Shown here in pieces: positions 31,188 to 41,951 of a stretch of DNA of 64,000 nt. The DNA lies in the NCBI GenBank assembly GCA_031835245.1, contig JAVKOQ010000119.1, positions 7,501 to 71,500 on the forward strand. Reading direction: 5' to 3'. Numbering within the stretch: position 1 is the stretch's first letter; every line of letters starts with the position of its first letter. A model generated the notes under the pieces. It saw only the letters and a list, made by a program, of their open reading frames with translations. It was not told the origin of the DNA and ran no database searches. Both the position numbers and the translations under genes were made by a program. The DNA comes from Balamuthia mandrillaris. Taxonomy: Eukaryota > Discosea > Longamoebia > Balamuthiidae.

Positions 31188-31331
31188 GTCGACAATGATG
31201 ACATCATCGGATCAAATTAGGTCGACATGTCGGCATTTATCATCGGATCAATGATGACATCATCGGATCAAATTAGGTCGACATGTCGACAATGATGACA
31301 TCATCGGATTAAATTAGGTCGACATGTCGAC
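31185..31331. promoter_or_regulatory. Three-copy 38-nt palindrome-rich array at the SMYD5-like start
   Basis: Copies start at about 31195, 31251 and 31292. Each contains ATGATGACATCATCGG, then AAATTAGGTCGACATGTCG. The pieces TGATGACATCA (odd palindrome), GTCGAC and CGACATGTCG are self-complementary. The array lies immediately upstream of, and touches, the SMYD5-like ATG (31187, minus strand). Spacing between copies is 56 and 41 nt. Position and symmetry suggest binding sites for a dimeric factor. Confidence 0.6.
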
Positions 31332-32060
31332 ACTCCATGTGTGCCTTTTCGTGAAGGAAAGGTTGTGTAATGTTCGGTGTGCTCTCTTGGCAGAGCTCTT
31401 TTGCCATCCCACAACCAAAGTCTGAGCAGCTTGGCGGTTGATAAGGGTGAAGCGGGAGAGGTTTTTTCTCCATCTTTACGCTCGGGGTAAAGCCATATTT
31501 GCAAGTGACCGCCTTAGGGATGCATGGCTTTTTGCTGGTTGAAAACTACTTCATCCAATACCTCTGCAGAAAGGCAAATTTCTGGACTCTCTCAAAAAGC
31601 TCCTGTTTTGGCTCTCTCTCTGTCAGAGTGCTGAGACGTGAAACTTTTTTTCATTCTTAAAATAAAAAACAAAACCAAGGTGTTAGTCAGGAATGCTGGC
31701 CGTTGCCGTGGCTTTCGGCCGTACCAATAATTCACACATAAACCACAATCCTCTTTATTTTTTTTATGTTCGGTTGTTGTCTTCCCAGGTGTGCAAATGT
31801 TTGTAGTTTTTGAAGTACACCATTATATTTCTCTCATAAAGTGAGAGCCCCTTGAAACAGCTCCTCCCACAGAGCAAGCCAACAAACAGTGCGGTTCACT
31901 TTCTTTTGTTCTTTCATTCCAGATGGAACACGTTCTCACTTCTGGAATTATTGCCGAGATTAATCGAATGATTGCCGATAAATTTGTATATTTTGTGAAT
32001 AATTGTGTTTGTTTTTTTTTTGCGGACAGCTGGGAAACGTAACCAGAAGAAGAAGAGAAG
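31332..32060. other. Gene-free stretch between SMYD5-like and dipeptidase genes
   Basis: Read on both strands, I find no recognisable protein or RNA. A 67-codon minus-strand frame (31301-31504) overlaps the repeat array and is not convincing. TTGCCGAGATTAATC and ATTGCCGATAAATTT near 31951-31985 resemble the motif seen at other starts. Confidence 0.5.
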
Positions 32061-32434
32061 ATGGCGTCCTACTTGCAGCGAGAGTGTAACAAGGAGCTTT
32101 TGGCCCAACTCCCTGAGCCCAAGGAGGTGTGGGCTTTTTTCTTGATGCTGTTCGTTCCTTCTTCTTCTCTCTGTTTCTTTCTTTGTATTTATTTGATGCT
32201 GAGCCTTGGTGCTGATGAACACTATATAATGAAAATAATGAAGAACGGAGATCCCGCGGATGTCCAGCCACTTGGACGCGCTGCGCCAACACCTGTTGCA
32301 GCTGGCAGAGTCATGGGAAGGCTGCCAAGGCTTCACCGACGAAATCGGCAACGTCCTCATTCGCAAGTACGTTCGTTTTTTATTTTCGCCACTTAGAGCA
32401 AGCTTGCTTGTCGTTCTCGTCACTCTCTTCTCAC

Positions 32435-32488
<54 letters not shown>

Positions 32489-34133
32489 TCTCTGCTTCTC
32501 TGCACTGTCTGACTGAACTGGTATGACTGCTTGCCGCACAACAGAAAAGCGGCAAAGGGTTGGGAGGAGGTACCCTCTGTGGCCATTCAGTGTCACATGG
32601 ACATGGTGTGCTCCGCCAACGAGGGCACCGTGTTCGACTTCCTCAAGGACCCCATCAATTGTGAGATCTCTGGCGAGGTAACTCAAGCGCGGGCTTGTCT
32701 TCCTTGTTCTTCAGTGCATTTTGTCGCTAAACTGGTGTGTTTGAGCAGTGGTTGAAAGCCAAAGGAACAACTTTGGGCTCAGACAACGGCATGGGCCTGG
32801 CTGCCTGCCTTGCGATTCTTGCAAACCCAGACGCCCTCCACGGACCTCTGGAGTGCTTGTTCACCGTGTACTTTCTTCCTTCTTCCTTCTTCTTCTTGTC
32901 TGCTGCTCTTTTACCTTTCTCTCTTTTTTTGACCCTTTTTTTATGCTTCCTTTATTTTAGAGATGAAGAAACAACAATGGCAGGAGCAGAGTTCTTGGCA
33001 CCAGCTCCTTTTATGCAAAGCAAGATCCTCATCAATGTGGACAGCGAGGAAGAGGAGGCCATCTGCATCGGCTGCGCAGGCGGCTTTGAAGTCCACATCA
33101 CCATCCCAGTGGAACGAACCACCACGCCTGAAACGCTGACTCGTCTCTCTGTTGCATTGAAGGGATTGGTAGGTGGTCACACTGGCATCGACATTCACAA
33201 GGGCAGGGCCAACGCCATCAAAGTTTTGTCACGCATGTTGGCCCATACCATGGAGGAAGATGTCCCTGGTTTGCGGCTTTGCTCTTTGGAGGGTGGTGGT
33301 GCCGTCAACACCATCCCTAGGGAATGCTTTGCGCAAGTGGCGCTGCCTGAGGACAAGGTGTCTCTCTTTAAGGAAAAGATGGAGCAGCTGTTGGCTGTCG
33401 TGAAGCAGGAGCATATCAGCATTGAGGAGAACATCATTCTCCTCATCGAACCTGTCACTCAACAACAGCAAGACGAGCAACCGCCGCTTGACGCTGCCTC
33501 CACCCAAAAGGTATGACTCTCATCCTTTCTCTCTTCTGTCGTCACTGTTTTTCTTTTTTCATTATCTCTTTTCTTTTTGTTCTTTCTCTCTGTCTTCTCT
33601 TTACAAAGATCTAACAACAAACACGTTAGGTCTTTGATTTCATAGCAAGCATGCTGCACGGCGCTCTTCGTAACGTTCCGTTCGACCAGAAAGAAGTGGA
33701 GACCTCCATCAGCTGCTCCGTCGTCAAGCTGAGCCAAGACCACCTCTTCATCCACCCATTCGCCCGTTCCTCCTCCGACTCCCAACTGCACGACGTCAGG
33801 AAGAGGTTGCAGGGTTTGGTCCGTCTTGCTGGCGGCCGCATCTCAGAGATGCTCAACTACGCCCCCGGATGGAATCCCGACATGGAGAGCAAGGCGCTGG
33901 TGGTGGTCAAGGAGGCCTGCGAGAAGGTGTTCGGCAAGGAGCCGCGCATCTACTCGGTGCATGCCGGCTTGGAGTGCGGCTTCGTCAAGGGGAGGTACCC
34001 CGACATGGACTGCGTGAGCATCGGGCCGGACATCAGGGACGCTCACACGCCTGATGAGAAGTGCTGCATTCCTTCCGTCAAGCGATTCTTTGACCTGCTC
34101 TTGTTGTCCTTGCAAGGATTTAAACAGAACTAG
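32061..34133 (+). CDS. pepD: Aminoacyl-histidine dipeptidase, bacterial PepD type (peptidase family M20)
   Basis: PepD cleaves Xaa-His dipeptides such as carnosine with two zinc ions. Six exons (32061-32126, 32251-32366, 32545-32677, 32749-32867, 32961-33510, 33630-34133) close to 495 residues; the E. coli enzyme has 485. Landmarks in order are CHMDMV (zinc His and Asp), TTLGSDNGMGLA (bridging Asp), TVDEETTMAGA (catalytic Glu-Glu, split by intron 4), NVDSEEEEAICIGCAGG, LVGGHTGIDIHKGRANAI (dimerisation-domain His) and HAGLECG. The closing SIGPDIRDAHTPDE carries the last zinc ligand His. The sequence is much closer to bacterial PepD than to eukaryotic CNDP-type M20 enzymes. There is no signal peptide, so it is probably cytosolic. 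Five introns show it is a nuclear gene, not contamination. Confidence 0.92.
32438..32490 (+). repeat. (CT)n microsatellite in dipeptidase intron 2
   Basis: About 20 CT units ahead of the acceptor of exon 3. Confidence 0.9.
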
Positions 34134-34390
34134 AGAACAAAAACAAACAAAAGAGGGAGTCTTTGGATCCTTTTCCTTTAGCTCTTCTTCTTCTTCTGCG
34201 GTCTCTTTGTTTCTGTTTTCCTTTATTATTTTTATTATTTTTATTATTTTTATTTTTTTTATTTTATTTTATTTAAAAAAAAATTAAATAATTCCAAGAA
34301 TGTTTGGTATGTGAAAAATAAGAATGGTAAGAATGATTGGAATTGCATATTTGACATTCTTTATAAAGAAGAAGAAAAAGAACGAAAGAG

Positions 34391-35160
34391 ATGGAAGAGA
34401 GCCACATCCTTGCTTCTGTGACTCGCAAACCGGCTGTCCACCAACGCACAGAGCCTTGCGAAACCCGAAAAAAGTACAGGAGCACCAAGAAAGAAACCGC
34501 TGTAAAAGTATACACTGTAAATCAAGAATCGAGGTTCGCCATTCTTGTTTTAAAGTTTGTGGTTGGATGCTTTGTTCTCATTCGCTTCTTTTCTTTTTCA
34601 TTTTTACAAAACTTAAAAAACAGATATCTCATTGTGCAAAACGTTCCAACAGTTGGAGCCTCCAAAGAACTCATCAACCTTTTTGCATTGTATGGCACCA
34701 TTGAAGAGTATGTTTTCTCCTCTTTCATCCCTTCATTCTTTCTCCGCTGCCCTGCTTCTCTCTTCTCTTCACTCTCTCCTCTCTCTATTTCTTTCTCTTT
34801 GCACGTTCTCAGCTTCTCTGCCGCTCTCTTCTCTCTCTCTTCTCTATTTCTCTTCTTTTGTTATGCGTATCTCCATTTCTCACATCTTCTTTTGCTGCAC
34901 AAACAAAAATGAATGCTGTGAAGATGGAGGTTTCTGGATGACTACCCTGCTCCCGAATATACCGAGGTTTACTGGATAAGATACGCGCACATCGCGGAGG
35001 CGAGGTTTGCCAAGAAGAAGTGCAACAACTATAACTTTTTCGGATCCCTGTTGCATGTGGCCTATGCTCCTGAGTTTGAGACAATCTCTGATACGTGCCT
35101 GAAGCTCGAAGAGAGACGATCCACCATCCTTCATAAACTTCATCGTAATTTTCGCTTCTC

Positions 35161-35207
<47 letters not shown>

Positions 35208-35581
35208 TGTCTCTCTGTCTCTGTCTGTTTTATCCTCATGATCTCATTATGGTTTTCGCTTGTTTAGCAAAACGGTCCTATTCTTCTTTGCGGTCTCCAC
35301 TGTCATCATCTCCATCTCCATCTCCATCTCCATCTTCACCTTCATCTTCATCTTCATCGCTGCCTCAAGTCCAAGCCGAAACAGCAACACAACATAAACG
35401 ACCTCGTCTTTCCTCCAACAGCTCGGATACTCCTTCTTCCTCAACAACAACTTCGTCGTCCGTCAACGCCACTGTCCTCTCTGTTCGCAACAAGCTTCAA
35501 AAGATATCTAAACACAAAGCGCCAAGACCAACCATGACGAGCCGCAACAACAGGGCCCATCCTTCTTCCTCCTCTTCTTGA
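34391..35581 (+). CDS. RBM48: RBM48-like RNA-recognition protein (minor spliceosome)
   Basis: Four exons (34391-34533, 34624-34707, 34930-35144, 35268-35581) give 251 residues in a closed frame. The N-terminal CETRKKYRSTKK plus AVKVYTVNQESRYLIVQNVP matches the start of RBM48 (CDTRAKYREGR, AVKVYTINLESQYLLIQGVP). The single RRM then reads KELINLFALYGTIEEF, TEVYWIRYAHIAEARFAKKK and FFGSLLHVAYAPEFET, the last almost identical to RBM48. The C-terminus is Ser/Pro-rich and unconserved. In animals and plants RBM48 works with ARMC7 in U12-dependent splicing, so its presence implies a functional minor spliceosome. Exon joins fall inside the RRM, and the third intron contains CT repeats. Confidence 0.85.
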
Positions 35582-35668
35582 CCGGCTGAAAGTTAAACAA
35601 AGGAAATAGAAAATAAGAAAGAAATAAGAAAAGAAAAAAACTAGTTTGCCGTAGAAAGAAGAGCGGAG

Positions 35669-36210
35669 ATGTGGCAGTATTGGTTGTTCGTGGCGAACAC
35701 GGTCGTCGAAGCAGTTGCCGGTTTGGGCTCCCTGCTGAACCCCAACTTCATGCCCACTTTTTCCAAAGTACGTCTCAAAAAACTTTTATGTAACGCTCTG
35801 GTCCTATGGTGTAACACTTGTTGTTCTCTTTTTTGCTCCTCCTCTTCTGCATCAAATAGTTGCAAGCGCCACAGGGTCTCACGGCGGTGAGATGGTGGAG
35901 CGCTGCTGTGTTGGCGCTCGCAGTGACCAGCTTCTTCCTTGCCGGAGGTTTCTCTTCTCTCTTCCTCTTCTTCTGTCAAGTCTCTCTTCCTCTCTCATCT
36001 TTTCAATTTCAACGCAACACAGCTCCGGACACAGAAAAGTCGAAACAGGGCTTCGCGGCCGGAATGGGCCTCTACCACCTGTTCCTGACCTTCATGGTGC
36101 TCAAAGAGAAAGCCATCGTCCAGATCGGCGGAGTTCTCATCCACGTTCCCCTCGCCCTCGGCTTTGCTTACTTTGTTTACCTTGGCGGAGGTCTCACCCT
36201 TCCATTCTAA
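35669..36210 (+). CDS. Small four-TM membrane protein, tandem copy 1
   Basis: Three exons (35669-35767, 35860-35947, 36023-36210) encode 124 residues with about four hydrophobic segments: YWLFVANTVVEAVAGLGSLL, WWSAAVLALAVTSFFLAG, GMGLYHLFLTFMV and VLIHVPLALGFAYFVYLG. The conserved SLLNPNFMPTF follows the first segment. Short four-TM proteins of this layout occur in DoxX/DUF-type families, but I do not recognise the family with certainty. A paralogue of nearly identical structure starts 169 bp downstream, in the same orientation and with the same intron phases, so this is a tandem duplication. The membrane and the role are unknown. Confidence 0.8.
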
Positions 36211-36378
36211 ACGCACACACCCCTAAGAAAAAAGCTTTCTCTTCATCGTTCTCTTCTCTTCGTCGATCTCTTCATCGTTCTCTTCTCTTCTCTTCTTCTC
36301 TCTCTCCCTCTCTCCTGAAAAAAGAAACGTTAGTTTAATAAAACAGAAAAAGAAAGAGAAGAGAAACAACGCTCAGAG

Positions 36379-36904
36379 ATGTGGCAGTACTGGTTGTTTG
36401 TGGTGAACGCGGCCATCGAAGGAGGGGCCGGTCTGGTGTCCTTGCTCAACCCTAACATCATGCCCACTTTTTCCAAAGTACCCTTTTTTTTTCTTGAAAT
36501 CTTTGACGATTGAGCCCTTTGTGATTTGATTACTTTGTTTTTGATGAAAAAACAGTTGCAAGCGCCGCAAGGTCTCACCGCAGTGAGATGGTGGAGCGCT
36601 GCCGTGTTGGCTCTAGCAGTGACCAGCTTCTTCCTTGCCGCAGGTTTCTAGATCCCTCATCCGCTGATGCACATCTCACCACCCGCTTCTTCTTTAAAAA
36701 AACAAATCAGCTCCCGACACAGAGAAATCCAAACAGGGCTTCGCGGCCGGAATGGGCCTCTACCACCTGTGCCTCACGCTCATGGTGCTCAAAGAGAAGG
36801 ATGTCAGCATCAAGATCGGCGCCCTTCTGGTCCACCTTCCCCTCACCCTCGCCTTTGGCTATTTCCTTTATCTTGGGGGCGGAGGTCTCGTCCTTCCTTT
36901 CTGA
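36379..36904 (+). CDS. Small four-TM membrane protein, tandem copy 2
   Basis: Three exons (36379-36477, 36556-36643, 36711-36904) give 126 residues. Exons 1 and 2 have exactly the same lengths (99 and 88 nt) and phases as copy 1, and exon 3 is 6 nt longer because of KEKDVSIK and an extra Gly. The exon 2 protein is identical to copy 1 except for its last residue, and most nucleotide differences there are synonymous. Introns are unrelated in sequence. Selection clearly keeps both proteins, so both copies are probably functional. Confidence 0.8.
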
Positions 36905-37049
36905 ACACACAACAAGGTTATCTCACTCCCATGCTTTGCTCTCTTGTCTCTTCGTCGTTCTCTGCTTCTCTTCCCTTCTTGTGCTTCTTCTTTACATCTC
37001 TCCCCTCCATTGTCTGAGTAATCGTTTTTTGTTTTGTTAGTTGTTGGTT

Positions 37050-37964
37050 TCAATATCGTCCATTCTTCTTCTTCTTTTTGTTGTTGTTGTTGTTGAAAGG
37101 TTTTTTGCTCCTCGACACATCTCCCGCGAAACCATTCGCCTCGTTCTTTCGACTCTCATCAAAACGTCTTCTTTTTTGTTGCTGTTGTTGTTGTCCTGGC
37201 TGTGTTTGTCTTCTTCCATAATAATCGTTGTTGTCACCTCCTCCTCTTCTCTTTCCGTCTCTGCCTTTTGCTTCTGTTGCAGCAGACGAAAGAGAAGAAT
37301 CCGTTGCTTGAGCGTTATTATTCGCTGATGTCTCTTTTCGCTTGCGCAGCAACAGTCGTTTCTCTTTGTTGGTCATTTGCTGGAGCAGAGCTTCTGCCGC
37401 GTCCTCATCCCTCGTCCCCAATTCGTTGTTGAGTTTGTTGATGAGCTTCTTGCTGTCTCTCTTTCGCTTCTTGTCGGAATCTCTTCTTTTGCGTTCCTGT
37501 TCTTTGGCTTGCTGCTTCACCACGTTCCGATACCATTTCTCCATCTTCTTGTCTCCTCTTTGCAACGTTCCTTTCTTCTTCTTTTTTCCGTTTTGCCGAT
37601 AATTCATTGCTTCCTCTTCCAAATCGTATTGTTCGTCTTCTTCGCTTTCATCATCATAATAACGTCGTCGATCATCCATATCACTTAAACTGCTTCTCTT
37701 TCGTTTTAAGTTACGATGAGATCGAGAAGATGAAGGTGAAGGAGGCAGAAAGCGTTCTGCAGTGGTGAGATAGTCCTGTGCTTCCTCGTCAAAGACGAGC
37801 CAAGTGCCGTTGCTGTCCCTTCGTTTTGGCGGCTGCTTGGTGTACCCTCCCATCTCGTCCATTGTTGAAAGAGAACAGTTCTTTTGTATTTGTTTTGGTT
37901 GCAAATGTTTAGGAGAGAGAAGAGAAAGAGAAGCAGAGAACAGAGAACAGAGAGAAGAGCAAAA

Positions 37965-38002
<38 letters not shown>

Positions 38003-39251
38003 AGCGAGAAAAGGGGAGTTACGAAAAAACCTGTCCAACATGACCACGACGCCCACAATTGTAACAAAACTTACGTTTAGGTGAGGGAAGAAGCAAAGGA
38101 CCAGAGGAAACGACACCTTCACTTAAACGCCGCACACGTGTGGCAGGCTGCACTGCTTCCTCTTTCTCCACACAGATGACGTCGTCTTCTTCGTCAGCTG
38201 TGCTTGTCTTCATTTTGATGTGTCTTCCTTCATTTTCTGCTTCTTCCCCGTCTGAAATAACGATAACGTTCGAAGCACTCGAGTTACGATTCTTTTGTGG
38301 TAGCGTTGGCCATCGTTCCTCCGAGACAATGTTGATCAGAATGCTACCATCGTAGTCTTTGCCCTCCTCCTCGTCCTCTTCGCTATTCTCGTATTCTTTG
38401 TCATCCTCGTTCTCGTTCTCGACTTCTTCATCGCGTTCGCTATCGTTGTGTTCGTCTTTCAGGTTTCCTGCTTCTGCTCTTCCAATTGTTGGTATTGTTG
38501 CACTTTCATTGTTGAAGTCGATTTCTCTGACGTCGTAGAACTTGGGAGTGGTTTCTTGTTCTTGTGTCTTTTGTTTTTCCTTCTGGTTATTCTTCACCTT
38601 CTTTTCGTTCTTTCCTCCTTTCTTTTGCTCTTCCTCGTGTACCCCATTCAAACCTCTTTCTCCTCCTTCTCCTACCGATCCGTTTAATCCTTCCTCCTCT
38701 GTTCCCTTTTGTTTCTTCCCATTTGGTGTCGTTGTCTTTGTTGCCGTTGTTTCTTCTCTACTTCTTCCTCTGGGAAAGGAAGGAGAGTGCTCCCTCTCAC
38801 AATGAGCTGAAGATGATAATGAAGTTGAGGAGGAGGAAGTAGGAGATGGGTGAAGAGTACCTTCATTTTGAGCGTGTGAACTGCTTCTGTCCCGCCCAAA
38901 CAACCGCCGGTCATTGTTTCGTTCTCCTTCTTTGTTTGCTCCGTCTCTATCTCCATCATCGCTTTGTCTATTGCCTGTATCTTCTTCTCTGTCTCTTTCT
39001 CTATATCGATCTCTGTCTCTATTTCGGTCTCTATCTCTGTTTCTGTCTTCATTGTCGTATCGTTTTTGTCGTTTGTTGCGCTCATCTGGCCTGTCGTAGC
39101 GCTGATAGTCATCTTCTACTTCTCCTCCTCGTGACCGGCGTGATGATGAAGAATAACTGCTGCTTGACGATCCTCCTCTATCCCTCTCTCGGTAATATCC
39201 GTTGCAGTCCTTTATCCCACCAAAAATTAGTAATGCGCAACACAACGGATG

Positions 39252-39303
<52 letters not shown>

Positions 39304-40146
39304 GATGCAAAGAAGAAGATATAAAAAAGAGAGTATAATACTCTTGCTATGTGTCCTCTTTCGTTGCAACGATAACATGTTAACTTTTGAGGGCAATCCT
39401 GTGTGCACCAAACCGTTTTTGTCAAATAGAGACGCGAGAGAAGGCAGAAGAGAGAAGAGAGATACGCACTCTTGAGATGTGTCCTTCCTCATTACACACG
39501 TAGCAAAGCCTCGGAGGGCCTCCTCTCTTTTTTATTTTCGCTCTTCGTGTTAAAAAGAAACAAAAAACACCACACAAAAAGAACGACACGTACAGCAGAA
39601 CCTTCTTCGACGCACTCGAAGCTCATGTGACCCATTTGCCCACAAATAAAACACTTTACCGTTTGATTGGGTGTCTCCCAGTAGCGCTTTTTTTTTCTAA
39701 AGATTAAAAGAAAGAAAGACAAAGAACAAGAACAAGAGTGAGAGAGGGAGAGAGAGTGGGGGTACCCTTCTTCCGCCTCCGCCGCCTCCTCCGCCGCTTT
39801 TCTTTCCGCTTGTCCAATCTCCGCTGTCTTCTTCTTCTTCTGCGAGTTCTCCTTCCTCCGCCCCTCCCTCTTCCCCTCCTCCCCGTTTCCTCTTCTCCGC
39901 CCCTGCACTCGCCCGCCCTGGTTTCAACGCCTCATCGAACGCCCCGGTGTAGACCTTCAAGTAGAGCAAATCCTCCAGCTCCTCCCTGCGATGTTCTCCC
40001 CCTCCTCCTCCTCCTTCTTGGGTCTCGTGGTCCTCGTAGTCGTCCTCGCCCTCCTGGTTGTGATTGTTTTGGTTCAGCTCGCGCTCGTAGAGGTCGTACT
40101 CGCCATAGTCCTCCGCCCCATCGTTGAAGTAGAGGCCATCTGTCAT
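37050..40146 (-). CDS. ZCCHC7: Zinc-knuckle RNA-binding protein, ZCCHC7/Air1-2-like (TRAMP subunit)
   Basis: Six exons (39766-40146, 39594-39686, 39470-39526, 39342-39398, 38031-39209, 37050-37880) close to 865 residues. Four CCHC knuckles are spread over exons 2-6: CFICGQMGHMSFEC, CYVCNEEGHISRDC, CYRCNERGHIARDC and CYNCGRRGHVGQNC; the last three are completed across splice junctions. RYWETPNQTVKCF before the first, and MDEMGGY after the last, fit Air/ZCCHC7 proteins, which deliver RNAs to the nuclear exosome through TRAMP. A large Arg/Asp/Glu-Ser insertion (exon 5) separates knuckles 3 and 4, where Air proteins are compact. The tail is Lys/Arg-rich and nuclear in character. The frame stays open upstream of the chosen ATG, so an N-terminal extension is possible. 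Confidence 0.75.
37965..38001. repeat. (GA)n microsatellite
   Basis: CT on the sense strand, in the ZCCHC7-like intron between exons 5 and 6. Confidence 0.9.
39256..39300. repeat. (GA)n microsatellite, about 21 units
   Basis: CT on the sense strand, in the ZCCHC7-like intron between exons 4 and 5. Confidence 0.9.
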
Positions 40147-40471
40147 GACGCTCTGCGCTACTTCTTTTCTACTCTTTTTCTTTCTTTTCTTCTTTTTTCC
40201 TTTTCCTTGTTTTTGCTGCACAACAGGATAACAATTTGTGTACAATGCCCCGCCATAAGATTGGCTTAGACTTGCTGTCGATCGGTGTCGAACCGAGTTT
40301 CCTGGAAACAACATTTGCCGACAAAAACAAATGTGTCTGCACCGGGTTTCGAACCGAACGTCGGAAGAAATTATTTGTCGACACCTGGTGTTCAGAAAAA
40401 TTTGACAAACTATCGATATAACAGAATATATAGGACAGCAAGGAACCAAAAAAAAGAAATAGGAAAAAAGA
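40147..40471. promoter_or_regulatory. Divergent promoter with TCGACA motifs and two B-box-like sites
   Basis: This region separates divergent start codons. It contains TGTCGATCGG (about 40276), TTGCCGACAAAA (about 40314), TTGTCGACACC (about 40374) and TATCGATA (about 40413). On the minus strand GGTTCGACACC (40284-40294) and GGTTCGAAACC (40345-40355) both fit the pol III B-box consensus GGTTCGANNCC. The two halves look like a degenerate tandem duplication of about 60 bp. No complete tRNA fold is visible. Confidence 0.5.
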
Positions 40472-41732
40472 ATGCAAGCCTCTTCGCTTGACTCCAGCGG
40501 AGAGCATGGCTCTACAGAAGAGGAGAGAAGCACACCCCACCACCAACGTTCCATGAAATGCGTCGTCATTGGTGATGGTTCGTTTTCAAGCCAAATATAA
40601 TTTTTTTTTTTGCTATATAGATGTTTCCGTTACATCTCGACTGATTGGGATGAACTTTTTTTTGTCCAGCTGCTGTTGGAAAGACCTCTCTTCTTACGGC
40701 CATCACGTTGAAGGGAGATGCCTCCGCTCTGCCCTCCTCCGCCGTGCAGGAGTTCCGCAAACGCATAACGCTGGATCAAGGCGAAGCCGCCGACTCCTCG
40801 GAGGGAGACGGGCCTCTCGTCGTCGACATCACCTTTGTGGACACGGCAGGAGAGCTGCACAACAAAAGAGGGGAGGAGCACTACCCCTCGGCTGATGTAT
40901 TTCTGCTTTGCTTCTCTATTATCAGCCCCTCTTCTTTTCAGAGTGTTCTCAATAAGGTACAATGGGTCTTTTTGCTTGTTCCTTGTTCTTTGTTCTTTGT
41001 TGTTCTTCTTGTTGTTCTTCTTGTTCTTCTTCTTCTTCTTCTTCTTCTTGTTCTTCTTCTTCTTCTTCTTCTTCTTCTTCTTCTTCTTCTTCTTCTTCTT
41101 CTGCTTCTTCTCCTCCTCTTCCTCCTTTTTCTTTTCTTTATCCCTACTCTAACTTATTGTGCTGTGATTCGTGCCTCTCAGTGGTATCCAACAGTGCGAG
41201 AGCATAACAAAACGGCCCCACTGGTGTTGGTTGGAATGAAGGTTGACCTTCGCTACGATCAAGGCATATTAACACGGCTGCAGGAGCGGAGGATGCAGCC
41301 CGTCACGGAACGTGAGGGTAAGGAGCTGCAACGCAAGATAGAGGCCAAAGACTACTTTGAGGTCTCTGTTTCGGAGATTGAAGTTTTGGAATTGTTGGTC
41401 ACTGAAGTGGTATTTCTTCATTCTCTTTCTTCTTGTTCTTGTTCTTGTTCTTGTTCTTCTTAAGTTTGTTATTGTTACATTGCACTTAGGTTAGGGAGGC
41501 AGTCGGTAAAACAAAAGGCAAAAAGAAGAGAAAGAAAGAGAAGAAGAAGAGCAGGAGAAAGTCAAGCTCTTCCAAGAGAGGCTCGAAAGAAAAACAAAAG
41601 GAAAAAGAGAAGGAAAGCGGGAGCAGCACCAACGGACTTGATGAAGAGGATGAAAGAGGACAACTCAACGAGGAGGACGAGGAGGATGGCCATCGTTCAA
41701 AGAATCGACGATCCGCTTGTTTACTCAGTTGA
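40472..41732 (+). CDS. Atypical Rho-family GTPase with altered catalytic residues
   Basis: Four exons (40472-40577, 40670-40956, 41182-41409, 41490-41732) give 287 residues. A 27-residue extension precedes the G domain (MKCVVIGD). The P-loop, completed across intron 1, reads GDAAVGKT, so the Gly12 equivalent is Ala. G3 reads DTAGELHNKRGEEHYPSAD, so the Gln61 equivalent is Glu. The switch I region does not match any effector loop. VFLLCFSIISPSSFQSVLNKWYPTVREHNKTAPLVLVGMKVDLR is Rho-like, and the protein ends in CLLS, a CaaX box, after a long Lys/Arg/Ser/Glu tail. Both substitutions predict very low GTPase activity, as in Rnd/RhoE or RhoH. Intron 2 has a large CTT array. It may act as a constitutively GTP-bound membrane switch. 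Confidence 0.85.
41015..41110 (+). repeat. (CTT)n trinucleotide array in Rho intron 2
   Basis: About 25 CTT units with GTT interruptions, non-coding. Confidence 0.9.
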
Positions 41733-41951
41733 ACTCTTTTCTCTCATTTTGCTTTGCAATGTATTTTTTTTATAAACTTTTATGATGTAAACCGAAGCGT
41801 TTGGTGGGAAGTTGTTGTGTTGCAGCCAATGCACCTTTCTCTTCGCAATAACGCAACCGTTATTGCTGCAATGCTTTGTTTGTCCTTCCTCCTAACGCGC
41901 ATTCTTTGGTTGATGGATACAATAAGACACATGGAAAGGGTTTGGGCTTTT

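Noticed and set aside
31195-31329. CRISPR-like array (repeated unit with spacers)
   Set aside because: Only three copies, unequal and related spacers, eukaryotic context at a start codon; better explained as promoter repeats.
40276-40360. tRNA gene suggested by GGTTCGAAACC and GGTTCGACACC
   Set aside because: No acceptor stem, D-arm or anticodon arm could be drawn upstream, and no A box is present; kept only as B-box-like sites.
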